Positions 1 through 7,817 are shown, numbered from the stretch's first letter. The stretch is DNA of 14,704 bases from an uncultured Chitinophagales bacterium (GCA_946886475.1 CAMPIQ010000094.1:1-14704); one strand, 5' to 3'. Numbers and translations are program-made. The notes: generated by a model not told the origin, from the letters alone.

Positions 1-1567
1 TTTTTCCACCGTGTATTTCCACAATCTTTTTGCAGATCGCTAATCCTAATCCCGTGCCTTCAAACCTGTCTCTGCTATGCAGGCGCTGAAACAGGTTAAA
101 CATTTGTGGCATATGCTGCTCATCAAAACCAATTCCATTATCCTTAAAAACTATTTCAAGAAAACCGGCTTTCTGCTGGTAATTTATGGCAATAACCGGA
201 GGATCTGACGGCCTTGCATATTTCAAGGAATTACTAATGATGTTTTGAAATAGTTGCCGCATCATCCGTTGATCGCCATTGATGACGGGAAGCGATTGTG
301 CATTTATGATGGCTTTTTTTTCTTCTATAACCATTTCAAAATCCTGTATGGATTCTTTCAGCACTTCATTCAGGTCAATTTCGCCAAATTTAATTTCCTC
401 TTTATTTATTTGCGAAAAGGATAGCAGGTCTTGTATCAGGCTGCGCATTCGCTGAGAAGCAACCTGCATGCTCTTCAGATACTCAATACCTTTTTTATCT
501 ATCGAATTTGTATAACGGTTTAAAAGATAATCGCTGTAAAATAATAATTTCCGGACGGGTTCCTGAAGGTCATGCGAAGCTATAAAAGCAAATTGCTGTA
601 ACTCCAGATTGCTGCGGTTTAATTCAGAAATGAATCCTTCCAGCTTTTGCTGGTTCTCTTTTAACTTGGCCTGCGTTTGTTTTAATTCAACATTGTCTTT
701 CAACGTTTCTTCAAATACCTTTTGCGCATGAATATCTACTATATAGCCAATCCAGTATTGTATCTCCTCCCCACTATCACTAAAAGGCGAAAGTGAAATT
801 TGATGCCATAAAAATTTTTGTTCGTTCTTATGTTTCAGCCTTGCCTGGGTTTTAATTGTGATATTCCCTTTTGTTATGGAATTTTTAAGGAAAAGCAGAA
901 ACGAATCGTAATCGTCCGGATGTACTATTGTTTTCCAGTTGCTTTTATTGAGGCTGTCAATTGTTTCCCCTGCGTACTTCGCAAGCCATTCATTTGCATA
1001 CAAAAGCTGACCCTTCTGATCCAGGGAAAATATGATCATGGGCAATGAGTTGGTCAGTGTTTTATACTGGGCTTCGCTTTTTTGAACTTTTTCCGAAAGC
1101 TCATTTAGCTGATCATTTTTACGCTTTAATTCTTCATAAGGGGAAATGGGTGGCTCGTTTCTAAATTGATTTCTCCATTCGTCTAATTTATACTTGTCTA
1201 TTCTAAACGGAGGTGAAATATAGTAGAACAGATCTGTAGAAGTCTCATCTTTATTGGTTGATACCTGATACTTGTTAACGAGGCGCTTTGCATATTCCAA
1301 ACCTTCGTTCTGTTTCTCATTAGCAGTTTGTTCCGACTTTAAACACGCCACTATAAATTTATCCCGCCCATCCATTTCTACATTTAATATAAGGCAGCCG
1401 CCTTTTTCGCTTTCAATGGTACTTCTTGCTACTTCTGAAACGGCTGTGGCAAATGTAGTTTGTGCAGAAAGTGACAAACCCACCAGCTCACCCAGCTTCA
1501 TTGAACGTTTGTGGGCCAGAATAAGGTCCATTTCGTTCTCCAGTGTAACCCGCGCTAATTCATGCAT
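1..1567 (-). CDS. PAS-domain sensor histidine kinase with N-terminal RsbT-like domain (C-terminus beyond the left edge)
   Basis: The last gene of the stressosome operon in this window; 522 codons are visible and the frame runs off base 1. Residues 1-80 resemble an RsbT-type ATPase fold but are degenerate: where RsbT has SELVRN, this has SEVARS (residues 44-49), so the Mg-binding Asn is Ser, and no DxGxG box follows. A PAS domain spans about 165-285, followed by a coiled-coil linker (about 285-325). The HisKA H-box is FIASHDLQEP with phospho-acceptor His332. The HATPase_c shows NIISNSLKYA (442-451), DNGIGF (476-481) and GTGLGL (504-509), so the kinase looks active. No membrane segment is seen, so it is probably cytoplasmic. 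The ATG at 1567 lies 2 bases after the upstream stop; an in-frame GTG at 1573 overlaps that stop. The inferred role is to turn the stressosome state into a phosphorelay signal. Whether a receiver domain follows cannot be seen. Confidence 0.9.
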   Translation of the reverse strand, partial: MHELARVTLENEMDLILAHKRSMKLGELVGLSLSAQTTFATAVSEVARSTIESEKGGCLILNVEMDGRDKFIVACLKSEQTANEKQNEGLEYAKRLVNKYQVSTNKDETSTDLFYYISPPFRIDKYKLDEWRNQFRNEPPISPYEELKRKNDQLNELSEKVQKSEAQYKTLTNSLPMIIFSLDQKGQLLYANEWLAKYAGETIDSLNKSNWKTIVHPDDYDSFLLFLKNSITKGNITIKTQARLKHKNEQKFLWHQISLSPFSDSGEEIQYWIGYIVDIHAQKVFEETLKDNVELKQTQAKLKENQQKLEGFISELNRSNLELQQFAFIASHDLQEPVRKLLFYSDYLLNRYTNSIDKKGIEYLKSMQVASQRMRSLIQDLLSFSQINKEEIKFGEIDLNEVLKESIQDFEMVIEEKKAIINAQSLPVINGDQRMMRQLFQNIISNSLKYARPSDPPVIAINYQQKAGFLEIVFKDNGIGFDEQHMPQMFNLFQRLHSRDRFEGTGLGLAICKKIVEIHGGK

Positions 1568-1569
1568 GA

Positions 1570-2586
1570 TCACAAATTTATTTTACAACATACTACCGAC
1601 ATGTCATCAGTATTTCGGGCAAAATCTTTTATTAAGGCTGCAGCTAAAATGGAAAGATCATAGCGTTGAATAGCCGGGTAACGAATCGTATCCCATTTTG
1701 ATTTTAGTCCGTCGCTGCACATAATGATATGTTGGCCTTTTTCATATTCAATTTCCTGGGTATTTAATGTTCTTGGTACATTCAGGCCTATGATGCCATT
1801 ATAAGCCATCAGGTTTTTAAAAGTTGAAGGACCAATTACTTTTGTCATTATATTTCCTACGCCACATATTTGCCATTTCATTTCTGCCAGATCAAATACG
1901 GCAACTGTACCTACTAAACCTCTTGTTTTTTTTACCTCATCATTTATATGGCGAATAATATTTGATGCATCTGTTTCAGTACAGTCCATGAAAGCTTCGC
2001 CAGCTTTGTCAACGGCTTTTGCTGCCTCCGCGCCGTGCCCTAATCCGTCTCCTAAAAATAGTTTTATGTGGCTCCTCGTAACATTTTGAAAAAAGCCGTC
2101 ACCACATTCCTTTTCACCGGGCTTTGGCAATACTACAGACCTGATTTCTACCGTGGGTTGTTTTATATAGAAAGGAAACTTCTCTGTGAATAATCGAACC
2201 AGTATAACAGTGCCCCAATCTCTTTGAGAGTATACCTGGAAAATATTGGAAAGCCTTTTCATGGCTCCCAAACCCTGTCCCAGGGTATTTTTTGTTGAAA
2301 CACCATCGGCTACCATCCGGCTTACATCGGTCATGCCTTGTCCATTGTCAATGCTTATAATTTCAATGCCCTGCAAACCATCCTGCTCCACCAGTTTCAC
2401 CAAAATTTGCCCGCCACCGGCATGCTTCACAAGGTTACTAACCATCTCTGAAACCACAATATCGATCTCTCCAACTTTTCTTTCGGAAAATTGGGCTTCC
2501 TTTGCGAGGGCGTGAATATCTTTTTTAAGAATGGCGAAATAACTTCTATCCTCTGCTTTAAAAGCAACCTGAGTTCTGCTAACCAT
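1570..2586 (-). CDS. RsbT-like ATPase fused to RsbX-like PP2C/SpoIIE phosphatase
   Basis: A 338-residue two-domain protein. Residues 1-135 form a GHKL/HATPase module of the anti-sigma/RsbT type with the N-box intact (E47 to N51 in SEMVSN), G1 box DNGQG (80-84) and a GQGLGAMKRL lid (103-112). Residues 138-338 are a PP2C/SpoIIE-type phosphatase with the expected metal-binding aspartates: CGDGFF (D163), LGDGLGHG (D180), CSDGL (D292) and TDDMS (D327/D328). In Bacillus, RsbX dephosphorylates RsbS and RsbR to reset the stressosome. The same role is inferred here, with the ATPase half possibly acting as a second kinase or as the docking part. It overlaps rsbT by 8 bases and sits 2 bases before the histidine kinase, so translational coupling is likely. 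The family is well known as ATP-binding SpoIIE phosphatases; its substrate here is inference. Confidence 0.92.
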   Translation of the reverse strand: MVSRTQVAFKAEDRSYFAILKKDIHALAKEAQFSERKVGEIDIVVSEMVSNLVKHAGGGQILVKLVEQDGLQGIEIISIDNGQGMTDVSRMVADGVSTKNTLGQGLGAMKRLSNIFQVYSQRDWGTVILVRLFTEKFPFYIKQPTVEIRSVVLPKPGEKECGDGFFQNVTRSHIKLFLGDGLGHGAEAAKAVDKAGEAFMDCTETDASNIIRHINDEVKKTRGLVGTVAVFDLAEMKWQICGVGNIMTKVIGPSTFKNLMAYNGIIGLNVPRTLNTQEIEYEKGQHIIMCSDGLKSKWDTIRYPAIQRYDLSILAAALIKDFARNTDDMSVVCCKINL

Positions 2587-2992
2587 TCTTCCATTTTAAG
2601 ATAGATACCGTTGTTCCGGCACCTACTTCGCTTTTGATGTCAAATTCATTCACCAGCCGCTTTGCTCCCGGCAATCCTATTCCAAGGCTTTTTCCGGTAG
2701 TAAAACCATCTTTCATAGCTAAGGGAATATCTTTTATACCAGGACCTTCGTCTGTAAAAGTGAGGCGAATTCCGCTATTTCTTCCCTGGCTGACCACTTC
2801 GATCAGGGCCGTTCCGCCATTTCCATACTTCAACATATTTCTCACCAATTCACTGGCAGCCGTAATAAGTTTTGTTTGATTTAACAGGCTCATACCAATC
2901 TTTACCGCATATTCTTTTACACGGTTACGGAATGGCACTACATCCTGCTCCTGCACTATTTGCATCTTATCCTTATTCAGCACCAATTTCAT
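2579..2992 (-). CDS. rsbT: RsbT-like switch serine/threonine kinase
   Basis: A 137-residue single-domain GHKL kinase that aligns along its whole length with Bacillus RsbT. It shows TAASELVRN (44-52; N-box E48/N52), DEGPGI (81-86) and GFTTGKSLGIGLPGAKRL (96-113). RsbT phosphorylates STAS proteins RsbR and RsbS, leaves the stressosome after phosphorylation and then activates a downstream partner. The adjacent RsbR and RsbS homologues supply the targets. The start at 2992 overlaps the end of rsbS by 20 bases. An alternative ATG at 2965, just after the rsbS stop and with AAGGAT upstream, would give 128 residues and also fits the family. A longer reading from 3058 only adds residues with no family resemblance. 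No sigB, rsbV or rsbW is present in the window, so the output must be something else. Confidence 0.93.
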   Translation of the reverse strand: MKLVLNKDKMQIVQEQDVVPFRNRVKEYAVKIGMSLLNQTKLITAASELVRNMLKYGNGGTALIEVVSQGRNSGIRLTFTDEGPGIKDIPLAMKDGFTTGKSLGIGLPGAKRLVNEFDIKSEVGAGTTVSILKWKNG

Positions 2993-3371
2993 GTTCTTCA
3001 GGTTCTTCGTTGTATGAACCAATTTTTTGAGAAAGTAATTCCATGCCCTTCTCCACATTCAAGGCGGTATGAACACCTTTTAGCTCCAGACCTAATTCAA
3101 TGAGTGTGATGGCAACAGCAGGCTGCATACCTACTACTACTGTCTCTGCATCCATGATTTTGGACATGCTGCCGATGTTTCCTAAAATACGGCCCATGAA
3201 AGAATCTACAATGGACAAAGCCGAAATATCAATAAGTACGCCCCTGGCCCCCGTTTTATTTACCATCTGTACAAGGTCACTTTCGAGGTTGGTAGCTAAG
3301 CGGTCATAAAGATCAATTTGTATGGTCACTAATAGCAGTTGTCCCATACGCAGGATTGGAATTCTGTCCAT
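2973..3371 (-). CDS. rsbS: RsbS-like STAS-domain stressosome protein
   Basis: A 132-residue protein made of one STAS domain (about 1-115) with a short acidic tail (NEEPEEHEIGAE). The motif IVDSFMGRILG holds Ser57, which corresponds to the RsbT-phosphorylated Ser59 of Bacillus RsbS. MDRIPILRMGQLLLVTIQ at the N-terminus and GMQPAVAITLIELGLEL (81-97) are also close to Bacillus RsbS. RsbS co-assembles with RsbR proteins into the icosahedral stressosome core and sequesters RsbT until phosphorylated. It starts 3 bases after the rsbR stop and overlaps rsbT. The acidic tail extends past the usual family end and is encoded partly in the overlap with rsbT. Confidence 0.93.
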   Translation of the reverse strand: MDRIPILRMGQLLLVTIQIDLYDRLATNLESDLVQMVNKTGARGVLIDISALSIVDSFMGRILGNIGSMSKIMDAETVVVGMQPAVAITLIELGLELKGVHTALNVEKGMELLSQKIGSYNEEPEEHEIGAE

Positions 3372-3374
3372 GAT

Positions 3375-4238
3375 TTAAACGGCTTTAGCGTTCTGTATTT
3401 TCTTTACTTCTACTTTGAGCAGGCTGAATGAATACTGTAAAGCGCTGGCTAAAGTAGATTTTGTAACAATATTGGAAAGGTCAATGCCCAGGTGAACAAT
3501 GGTTTGTGCTATCTCCGGGCGAATGCCGCTAATAATGCACTCGGCGCCCATTAATCTTGTAGCGGCTACCGTTTTAATCAAGTGTTGCGCAACCAAAGAG
3601 TCAACAGCAGGTACACCAGATATATCAAGTATAGCAATAGTGCTGCCGCTTTCCACAATCTCCTGTAAAAGATTTTCCATCACCACCTGTGTTCTTGCAC
3701 TGTCAAGTGTGCCAATGATGGGCAGTGCCAGAATACCATCCCATACTCTTATAACCGGGGTAGATATTTCTGTGATCTCATCAGTCTGGCGCAGAATGAC
3801 CTCTTCCCTTCCTTTTATAAAGGTTTCGAACGTAACAATGCCTAAACTGTCCATCAATTTGCTTACCTTATAAACAGCATCTATCAAAGAAACCGGGTCT
3901 TCCTTCAACTCGGTTTGCAGGCTATTGAGTAAGGCATCTTTTAAACTAAAAATATAGATGCCGGTTTCTCTTGGAGAAAAACCCTGACGGGCTCTGGAAA
4001 TGGAAATGCCCCCAAGGATCTCCTGCACCGGTTCAAAATCTGCTGACTGCCCATCCGATAGATTTTTTTCGTTAAGCACTTTCAATAAAGTGTTTAAGAG
4101 TTCTTCGGACTGCTCTCTCAATTCTTCATTGCTCATTAAGTCTTCGCGCAATCCTGCATCAGACAACTGAACAGTCATCCAGTCTTCTAGTATCTGCTTT
4201 TTTCTCCTTTGAAGAAGTTTGGCTACATCTGCTTTCAT
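3375..4238 (-). CDS. rsbR: RsbR-family stressosome scaffold/sensor (RsbRD-type N-terminus plus STAS)
   Basis: The first gene of the stressosome operon, 287 residues. Residues 1-150 are helical and charged and resemble the RsbRD_N sensor domain, not a PAS or heme globin domain; no cofactor ligand can be named. Residues about 160-275 form a STAS domain. IIGTLDSART holds Thr177, equivalent to Thr171 of Bacillus RsbRA, and AVDSLVAQHL has Ser214 where RsbRA has phospho-Thr205, so both phosphorylation positions keep a hydroxyl residue. RsbR proteins form the stressosome shell with RsbS and their N-termini receive the signal. The start ATG at 4238 is followed directly by MKADVAKLLQ; no strong Shine-Dalgarno site is visible, as is common in Bacteroidota. 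The nature of the stimulus is unknown. Confidence 0.92.
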   Translation of the reverse strand: MKADVAKLLQRRKKQILEDWMTVQLSDAGLREDLMSNEELREQSEELLNTLLKVLNEKNLSDGQSADFEPVQEILGGISISRARQGFSPRETGIYIFSLKDALLNSLQTELKEDPVSLIDAVYKVSKLMDSLGIVTFETFIKGREEVILRQTDEITEISTPVIRVWDGILALPIIGTLDSARTQVVMENLLQEIVESGSTIAILDISGVPAVDSLVAQHLIKTVAATRLMGAECIISGIRPEIAQTIVHLGIDLSNIVTKSTLASALQYSFSLLKVEVKKIQNAKAV

Positions 4239-4621
4239 TAATATAATGTTAGTGTGGTAAATATAAGGATACTAGGATGAATTAATTAAGAACGATTTCG
4301 AGTCTGGTCGGGCTGAACACCTGCCTTTCAATAGTCTGACAGTTTTAGATGGAACCAGCCAAAGTGATGCCCGTTTTTCCGCTGTTTCTCAGTTCCAGAC
4401 CCTCCTATGCAAAGAATCAGTCTGAACGGGCAAGCCTTAGTGTATTAGCTATTTGAACAGTGAAAAAGAAATCTACAATGAACTGAAAGCGTGAACTATA
4501 CACATCATTTGAAGAAAATTTCGAACATGCTTTTTTGTAATGATAACCTGACAATTTAAACAGAGCGTGCATGAGAAGGAGTCGATTTGCCATCCCCGCT
4601 CCCGCTCTTATTTTCACACTC
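4239..4621. other. non-coding stretch between rsbR and metZ
   Basis: This 383-base stretch lies between the metZ stop and the rsbR start. It should hold the end of the metZ transcript and the promoter of the stressosome operon. A 66-codon open frame (4417-4617, minus) has no domain or codon pattern that suggests a gene. On the minus strand, 4588-4614 is purine-rich (GAGCGGGAGCGGGGATGG). Bases 4300-4440 carry short imperfect repeats of TCAGACT and CCAGACT and a segment (about 4350-4385, minus) that loosely recalls the terminal repeats of IS21-type elements. No transposase remnant or intrinsic terminator was recognised. Confidence 0.5.
4258..4265 (-). promoter_or_regulatory. possible -7 box for the stressosome operon
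   Basis: On the minus strand this reads TATATTTA, close to the Bacteroidota -7 consensus TAnnTTTG, about 20 bases upstream of the rsbR start. No convincing TTG -33 box lies at the usual distance, so this is only a candidate. Confidence 0.2.
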
Positions 4622-5785
4622 CTATTTCAGCGCCTCCAAAATATCATTCAAAATATCATCCTTATCCTCCAGTCCAACCGATATCCGGATGAGGCCATGT
4701 GTGATGTTTACACTCAGTCTTTCCTGCTCTGATAATTTTGCATGAGTGGTGCTTGCGGGATGGGATGCAATACTTCTGGTGTCGCCCAGGTTGGCTGTAA
4801 TAGACATTAATTTTAAACCATCTAAAAATTTTCTGCCGGCTTCCAGCCCTCCTTTTAATTCAAAACATATGATGCCGCCGCCATTTGACATTTGTTTCTT
4901 TGCAATCTCATATTGAGGATGAGATGGAAGGAAGGGATATTTTAACCATTCCAATTGTGGATGGCCCTCCAATTTTCCGGATATGTATAAAGCACTGGCA
5001 GCATGTCTTTCCATTCTCACTTCAAGTGTGTCAATGCTCTTGCTCAATAACCAGGCATTGAAAGGCGATAAGGCCGGACCTGTTGCCCTGCAAAACAAGT
5101 AGACCTGTTTAATAAGTTCCTTTTTCCCAACTACAATACCTCCAAGCACCCGGCCCTGTCCGTCAAGCCATTTGGTTGCAGAATGAATCACCAGGTCTGC
5201 ACCATAATCAACCGGTGTCTGTCCTATTGGTGTGGCAAAACAATTATCTACATTAACTATTACATTATACTTCTCCTTAAGCCTGCACACGGCTTCAAGG
5301 TCTATTATATCAAGCCCCGGATTGGTGGGCGTTTCCAGGTAGATCATTTTGGTATTTGGCCTGATAAACTGCTCCCATTCATTAACACTGGTTGCATCTA
5401 CATAAGTATATTCAATTCCAAATCCAGGCAGGTATTTGGTAATTACAGTATGCGTACTTCCGAAAATGGATCGGCAAACCAGTAAATGGTCGCCCTGCTT
5501 TAAGAAAGCCATGAACGAAGCAAAGACTGCGCTCATTCCCGAAGCGGTAGCAAAACCGTCTTCAGCGCCCTCCAGTATGCAGATCTTATCTACCAACTCC
5601 TTTACATTAGGATTGGAGAACCTGCTGTAAATGTTGTCATCATTTTCATCGGCAAATGCGGCGCGCATATCTTCAGCATTATCAAAACAAAAACTACTGG
5701 TGAGAAACATGGGAACGCTATGCTCCATTTCCTGCGTACGGTGAACCTGCGAACGGATAGCTTTTGTTATTTTACTTTGTTTCAT
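4622..5785 (-). CDS. metZ: Cys/Met-metabolism PLP enzyme, O-succinyl/acetylhomoserine sulfhydrylase
   Basis: A 387-residue PLP-dependent trans-sulfuration family enzyme of full length. It shows the substrate and phosphate-binding YSRFSNPN (53-60), ATASGMSAV (79-87), NVDNCFATP (178-186; D180 contacts the PLP ring) and the Schiff-base lysine in HSATKWLDGQGR (K205). GDTRSIASHPASTTH (335-348) is the usual C-terminal signature. It would make homocysteine from sulfide and an activated homoserine. Its neighbour upstream is metX, which makes that activated substrate, so the MetZ/MetY direct sulfhydrylation route is favoured over cystathionine gamma-synthase (MetB). The acyl group, acetyl or succinyl, cannot be told from sequence by eye. 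It follows metX after 221 non-coding bases, so it could share the metX transcript or have its own promoter. Confidence 0.9.
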   Translation of the reverse strand: MKQSKITKAIRSQVHRTQEMEHSVPMFLTSSFCFDNAEDMRAAFADENDDNIYSRFSNPNVKELVDKICILEGAEDGFATASGMSAVFASFMAFLKQGDHLLVCRSIFGSTHTVITKYLPGFGIEYTYVDATSVNEWEQFIRPNTKMIYLETPTNPGLDIIDLEAVCRLKEKYNVIVNVDNCFATPIGQTPVDYGADLVIHSATKWLDGQGRVLGGIVVGKKELIKQVYLFCRATGPALSPFNAWLLSKSIDTLEVRMERHAASALYISGKLEGHPQLEWLKYPFLPSHPQYEIAKKQMSNGGGIICFELKGGLEAGRKFLDGLKLMSITANLGDTRSIASHPASTTHAKLSEQERLSVNITHGLIRISVGLEDKDDILNDILEALK

Positions 5786-5855
5786 AATAGATCTTCATTC
5801 ATGTGATGAAATTGCAGTATTAAAATGCTCTCACTTCCCTGCTTTCATTTGTTTA

Positions 5856-5889
5856 CGAAGTTAAAGTTTCAAGATCCTGCTTCTTCCAA
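5856..5889 (-). promoter_or_regulatory. possible Bacteroidota-type promoter for metZ
   Basis: On the minus strand a TTG (5887-5889) is followed after 23 bases by TAACTTCG (5856-5863), one mismatch from TAnnTTTG. It lies about 70 bases upstream of metZ in the 221-base gap after metX. The fit is loose. No SAM-I or SAM-II riboswitch signature was found in this gap. Confidence 0.2.
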
Positions 5890-6006
5890 GTCCTGTTTTT
5901 TTGGATGTATAATTCAATGAAAGGATTTTTAAGGATCCCGATAAGAATGTTGATATTGATTCTGATCTTTAGCACCTCAGGGATGTTTTAAAAAGTATTC
6001 CTTACA

Positions 6007-7023
6007 TCATTCTTTATCCAGCCACAATGAAAGATGCTTTGATATGGTTTCCGTTTCAATCAGAAAACCATCATGCCCAAAAACCGATTCAATTTCTATA
6101 TAGCCGGCATTGATGATATATTGCGCCATATGTTGTTGTTCGGATACCGGGCAAAGCAGGTCGGATGATATACCCATCACCAGGGTGTTTTGATTGATGG
6201 AAGACAACACTTCTTCAACTGACTTATTCCTGTTGCGGCTGATATTGTGACTGTCCATAGCTTTGGTAAGATACCAGTAGCTGTAAGCATTGAACCGGTT
6301 TACCAGTTTCAAACCCTGGTATGTGATGTAGGATGATGCCCTGAAATGGTCGGATTTATCATTATCAGTTTCTGACTGTGTTAATTCATACGACTGATAG
6401 GTACGGTAATTGACCATACCAAAAGCCCTTGCCACCTTCAACCCATTTTTTCCAGCTTCAGCTGATGGTTCACCAAAGCTTTGGTCGGCCTCAATAGCCA
6501 TTCTTTGCGCTGTATGTATGGCAATACCCCATGGGCTTTCCTTAGGTGAGCAGGCGATGAGAAAAAGTTTTTTGATCAAAGCCGGCTCCATGATACTCCA
6601 TTCCAATGCCTGATATCCACCCATACTCCCACCAGCCATGAGCTTTATACTTTTTATATTCAGATGAACGCGCAATAATTGGTATGCCCGTACCATGTCG
6701 CGGATAGTGATGAGTGGAAACTGTTTGAAATAAGGTTCTGCTGTTGAAGGATCAGTACTTAACGGACCGGTAGAACCATAGCATGATCCGGGCATATTGG
6801 CACAGATCACACAATATTTTGCGGTATCGAATACGGCATTGTCCCCAATCATTCCAGGCCACCATGCTTTTGCATCTGAGCTGGCGGTAAGTGCATGACA
6901 TATCCATATCACATTTTCTGCCGAAGCATTTAATTGCCCGTAAATGTGATAAGCAATGGTAATTCCGGAAAGTTCTTCACCGGATTCAAGTTTGAAAGGC
7001 GCGTGGGAATTAAAATAATTCAT
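6007..7023 (-). CDS. metX: homoserine O-acyltransferase (MetX, alpha/beta hydrolase fold)
   Basis: A 338-residue MetX-type acyltransferase that activates the hydroxyl of L-homoserine with acetyl- or succinyl-CoA, the committed step to methionine. The nucleophile Ser133 is in MAGGSMGGYQALEW (129-142). The triad is completed by Asp288 (ISSDLL) and His317 (FGHDGF). Family signatures include ICHALT (41-46), MPGSCYGSTGP (77-87) and FPLITIRDMVRA (102-113). The start is taken at the ATG at 7023 (MNYFNSHAPF), where family resemblance begins. The frame stays open to 7152, but those 43 extra codons translate the purine-rich tract and overlap pcm. metZ follows and supplies the next step; homoserine dehydrogenase, the preceding step, lies at the right edge of the window. 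Transcription is divergent from pcm. Confidence 0.92.
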   Translation of the reverse strand: MNYFNSHAPFKLESGEELSGITIAYHIYGQLNASAENVIWICHALTASSDAKAWWPGMIGDNAVFDTAKYCVICANMPGSCYGSTGPLSTDPSTAEPYFKQFPLITIRDMVRAYQLLRVHLNIKSIKLMAGGSMGGYQALEWSIMEPALIKKLFLIACSPKESPWGIAIHTAQRMAIEADQSFGEPSAEAGKNGLKVARAFGMVNYRTYQSYELTQSETDNDKSDHFRASSYITYQGLKLVNRFNAYSYWYLTKAMDSHNISRNRNKSVEEVLSSINQNTLVMGISSDLLCPVSEQQHMAQYIINAGYIEIESVFGHDGFLIETETISKHLSLWLDKE

Positions 7024-7070
7024 CCTGGTTTTTACAATTCGATGGAGATCAATAAAAGGGTTTATAAATT

Positions 7071-7128
7071 GAAGATAAAGATAAGGGAGAGCGTGAGAGC
7101 GAGGGCGAGGGAGGGTGCGAGGAGGATA
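7071..7128 (+). repeat. purine-rich low-complexity tract between metX and pcm
   Basis: The plus strand is almost purely A and G for about 58 bases, with degenerate units such as GAGAGCG, GAGGGCG and GGGAGGGTGCG, ending in AGGAGGATAAA. It fills the divergent spacer between metX and pcm. A similar purine-rich run is found on the minus strand near 4590-4614, beyond the metZ stop. The AGGAGG at its end could serve as a Shine-Dalgarno site for an ATG at 7137. Confidence 0.55.
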
Positions 7129-7160
7129 AATCAGGAATGCTATTTGCTGCATCTGTTATC

Positions 7161-7817
7161 ATGCGTTCTACCACTGATACCATTCACGACCAGATACAAA
7201 GGCAGAAGCTGGTGTTCACCATCAGGGATAAGGGGATCTCAGACCAGCATGTACTCGGGGCCATAGCCAACATTCCAAGACAGTTTTTTATGGATACCCG
7301 CCAGCTTGAACTGGCATATATTGACAAAGCTTTTCCTATTGGTGAGGGCCAAACCATTTCACAGCCTTATACCGTGGCATATCAAACCCAGCTTCTGGAT
7401 ATAAAGCCACTTGAAAAAGTACTTGAGATTGGAACAGGAAGCGGTTACCAGGCGGCTATTATTGCTGAAATGGGCGCACAACTTTATACCATTGAAAGAC
7501 AAAAAACATTATTTGACCGCAATATGGAATTTGAATTTCTCCGGCATTATGACAATATACATTTCCATTATGGAGATGGATTTGAAGGTCTCCCACAATT
7601 TGCGCCATTCGATAAAATTTTGATCACTGCTGCAGTAGCTGAGATACCTCCAAAATTATTAGACCAGCTGCGCATTGGTGGCACCATGGTTTTGCCAAAA
7701 GGAATCCATGGAGAATACCAGACCATGGTGAGGATCACAAAGACCAGTGAAACCGCATATGATGAAGAATCATTCGACCTGTTTTCATTTGTGCCCATGC
7801 TCAAGGGAAAAAATTAA
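7161..7817 (+). CDS. pcm: protein-L-isoaspartate O-methyltransferase
   Basis: The only plus-strand gene. The 218-residue protein uses S-adenosylmethionine to methylate isoaspartyl residues so that damaged proteins can be repaired. It has the family hallmark GEGQTISQPYTVA (61-73), SAM-binding motif I VLEIGTGSGYQAA (87-99), the acidic loop TIERQ (110-114), HYGDGFEGLP (136-145), FDKILITAA (150-158) and RIGGTMVLP (171-179). The start at 7161 (MRSTTDTIHD) gives the usual N-terminal length. An ATG at 7137, with AGGAGG 12 bases upstream and AGGA directly before it, would add eight residues and is a real alternative. The gene converges on the Rrf2 regulator with only 25 bases between stop codons and no visible terminator. 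It has no clear tie to the operons around it. Confidence 0.9.
   Translation: MRSTTDTIHDQIQRQKLVFTIRDKGISDQHVLGAIANIPRQFFMDTRQLELAYIDKAFPIGEGQTISQPYTVAYQTQLLDIKPLEKVLEIGTGSGYQAAIIAEMGAQLYTIERQKTLFDRNMEFEFLRHYDNIHFHYGDGFEGLPQFAPFDKILITAAVAEIPPKLLDQLRIGGTMVLPKGIHGEYQTMVRITKTSETAYDEESFDLFSFVPMLKGKN

Noticed and set aside
1272..1673. 133-codon plus-strand frame over the start of the histidine kinase
   Set aside because: It is antisense to two well-supported minus-strand genes and its protein resembles nothing known.
4417..4617. 66-codon open frame on the minus strand between metZ and rsbR
   Set aside because: It has no recognisable domain or hydrophobic pattern, begins at the metZ end in a purine-rich run, and lacks a plausible ribosome binding site.
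5786..6006. SAM or other riboswitch in the metX-metZ gap
   Set aside because: No SAM-I, SAM-II or cobalamin core sequence could be found on the minus strand; only weak short inverted repeats such as ATCCC/GGGAT are present.
7024..7152. 43-codon N-terminal extension of metX
   Set aside because: It translates the purine-rich tract in reverse into a Pro/Arg-rich peptide and would overlap pcm; family resemblance starts at 7023.
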